A stretch of DNA of 64,000 nucleotides from Planctomycetota bacterium (lineage in GTDB: Bacteria > Planctomycetota > UBA1135 > GCA-002686595). The stretch spans positions 310,001 through 374,000 of the forward strand of contig JADJLZ010000001.1 of the NCBI GenBank assembly GCA_016709875.1, written 5' to 3'. Below, piece after piece: positions 63,383 through 64,000 of this stretch (position 1 is the stretch's first letter; each line of letters starts with the position of its first letter). Under the pieces are notes generated by a model that saw only the letters and a program-made list of their open reading frames with translations, was not told the origin of the DNA and did no database searches. Made by a program: the position numbers and the translations under genes.

Positions 63383-64000
63383 TTACGAATCTTCCTCTTC
63401 CGAGGACAACACGCGCGCGAAGACTTCGAGCTTCTCGAGGAAGACTCCCGTGCCACGGGCGACTGCGGTCAGCGGATCGTCGGCGACCTTGGCCGGGATG
63501 CCGAGCGTCTCGCCCACGGCGTTGGCGATTCCGTAGAGCTGCGCTCCGCCGCCACACAGCGTGACGCCCGAGTCGCACAGGTCGGCCGAGATTTCCGGCG
63601 GCGCCTCCTCGAGCACGCCGCGCACGGCCTCGCAGATCAGACGCACCGGGTGGTTGAGCGCCTCGCGCACCTCCATCGAGGTGACCGTGGTCTTGCGTGG
63701 CAGGCCCGTCACGCTGTCGCGACCCTTGACCTCCATCGAGAGCTCCTGCTCCATCGGCCAGGCCGAGCCGATCGTGAGCTTGATGCGCTCCGCCGTCTGC
63801 TCCCCGATCAGCAGGTTGTGGTGCCGCCGCAAGAGGTTCGAGATCGCGTCGTCGAGCTCGTCGCCCGCGACGCGCAGCGAGGTCGAGGTGACCATGCCTC
63901 CCAGCGCCAGCACGGCGATCTCGGTCGTGCCGCCGCCGATGTCGACGATCAGCGAGCCGTGCGCCTCGATCACCGGCAATCCGATGCCGATGCCCGCCGC
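63383..64000 (-). CDS. mreB: Rod-shape actin homologue MreB, N-terminus beyond the window edge
   Basis: The frame is open to base 64000 and the start is outside. The visible 205 residues begin AAGIGIGLPVIEAHGSLIVDIGGGTTEIA, the phosphate-2 segment of the actin fold, and include a GDELDDAI helix, IGEQTAERIKLTIGSAWP and LCGGGAQLYGI, the adenosine-binding motif. The end EKLEVFARVLSSEEEDS is acidic. It assembles the membrane filaments that position the wall enzymes encoded downstream. The mreC gene starts 68 bases after its stop. Confidence 0.93.
   Translation of the reverse strand, partial: AAGIGIGLPVIEAHGSLIVDIGGGTTEIAVLALGGMVTSTSLRVAGDELDDAISNLLRRHHNLLIGEQTAERIKLTIGSAWPMEQELSMEVKGRDSVTGLPRKTTVTSMEVREALNHPVRLICEAVRGVLEEAPPEISADLCDSGVTLCGGGAQLYGIANAVGETLGIPAKVADDPLTAVARGTGVFLEKLEVFARVLSSEEEDS

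Overview
The window is very GC-rich DNA with dense, often overlapping genes (ATGA or GTGA junctions) and most likely comes from a planctomycete-like bacterium. The best taxonomic clue is the secreted RCC1 protein at 24560-26002. Its C-terminal domain (short Cys-Pro-Cys segment, then CLNS and YQVWYHDA-like motifs) is, to my knowledge, a hallmark of some Planctomycetota. Two cytoplasmic-membrane lines (cyt b/Rieske plus many multihaem c cytochromes, and a TonB system) show a diderm respiring organism able to live without oxygen. The assignment is inference: the window contains no rRNA or tRNA.

Region by region. (1) 1-11509: a redox island. A protein in which two cytochrome b modules flank a 19-haem domain enters from the left edge. 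A six-gene minus-strand operon then encodes a c554-like tetrahaem protein, a Rieske protein, a split cytochrome b, a 9-haem protein and an 18-haem NapC-like protein. A small ArsR/SRPBCC/DUF998/DUF1801 cassette and two copies of a long palindromic element sit between them. (2) 11646-19860: a large secreted glycosidase-like protein, then a bacterial microcompartment operon with two BMC-H, two BMC-P and two BMC-T shell proteins, one CoA-acylating aldehyde dehydrogenase and an ACT-domain protein. No signature enzyme or phosphotransacylase is visible. (3) 20076-29496: ClC transporter, two tandem HExxH lipoproteins, a 2-hydroxyacid dehydrogenase, the RCC1 protein, an amidohydrolase and a TPR membrane protein. 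(4) 29686-40497: a ten-gene operon for anaerobic aromatic degradation: had, oah, dch, the ATP-dependent class I benzoyl-CoA reductase bcrCBAD, an SDR, a tryptophanase-type lyase and a cysteine-synthase-like enzyme. (5) 40472-47310: a TonB receptor, BtuCDF-like ABC importer, a terminal lipoprotein, and divergent tonB. (6) 47365-52647: amino-acid permease, ComB-like phosphatase, TrmO, and a broken chemoreceptor behind a sigma-28-like promoter. (7) 52785-57061: an operon of lysine 2,3-aminomutase, two ATP-grasp ligases, a GNAT and a Cys-cluster protein. (8) 57069-64000: the rod-shape operon mreB (partial), mreC, mreD, PBP2, rodA.

How they may work together: benzoyl-CoA dearomatisation needs ATP and low-potential electrons. 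The downstream ring-cleavage products feed reducing equivalents to quinone, and the redox island could pass these to periplasmic or external acceptors. Tryptophanase in the same operon suggests that aromatic amino acids are one carbon source. The unusual cytochrome b/Rieske complex is the least expected part: both of its quinone-facing subunits carry an N-terminal domain resembling the ferredoxin-like domain of DAHP synthase, and the cytochrome b lacks both ligands of one haem.

At least four genes (5562-7617, 27359-29496, 50327-52647, 52785-54078) have one or more frame breaks that rejoin good homologous sequence in another frame. They mostly lie in G/C runs, which looks like uncorrected indel error in the assembly rather than four real pseudogenes.
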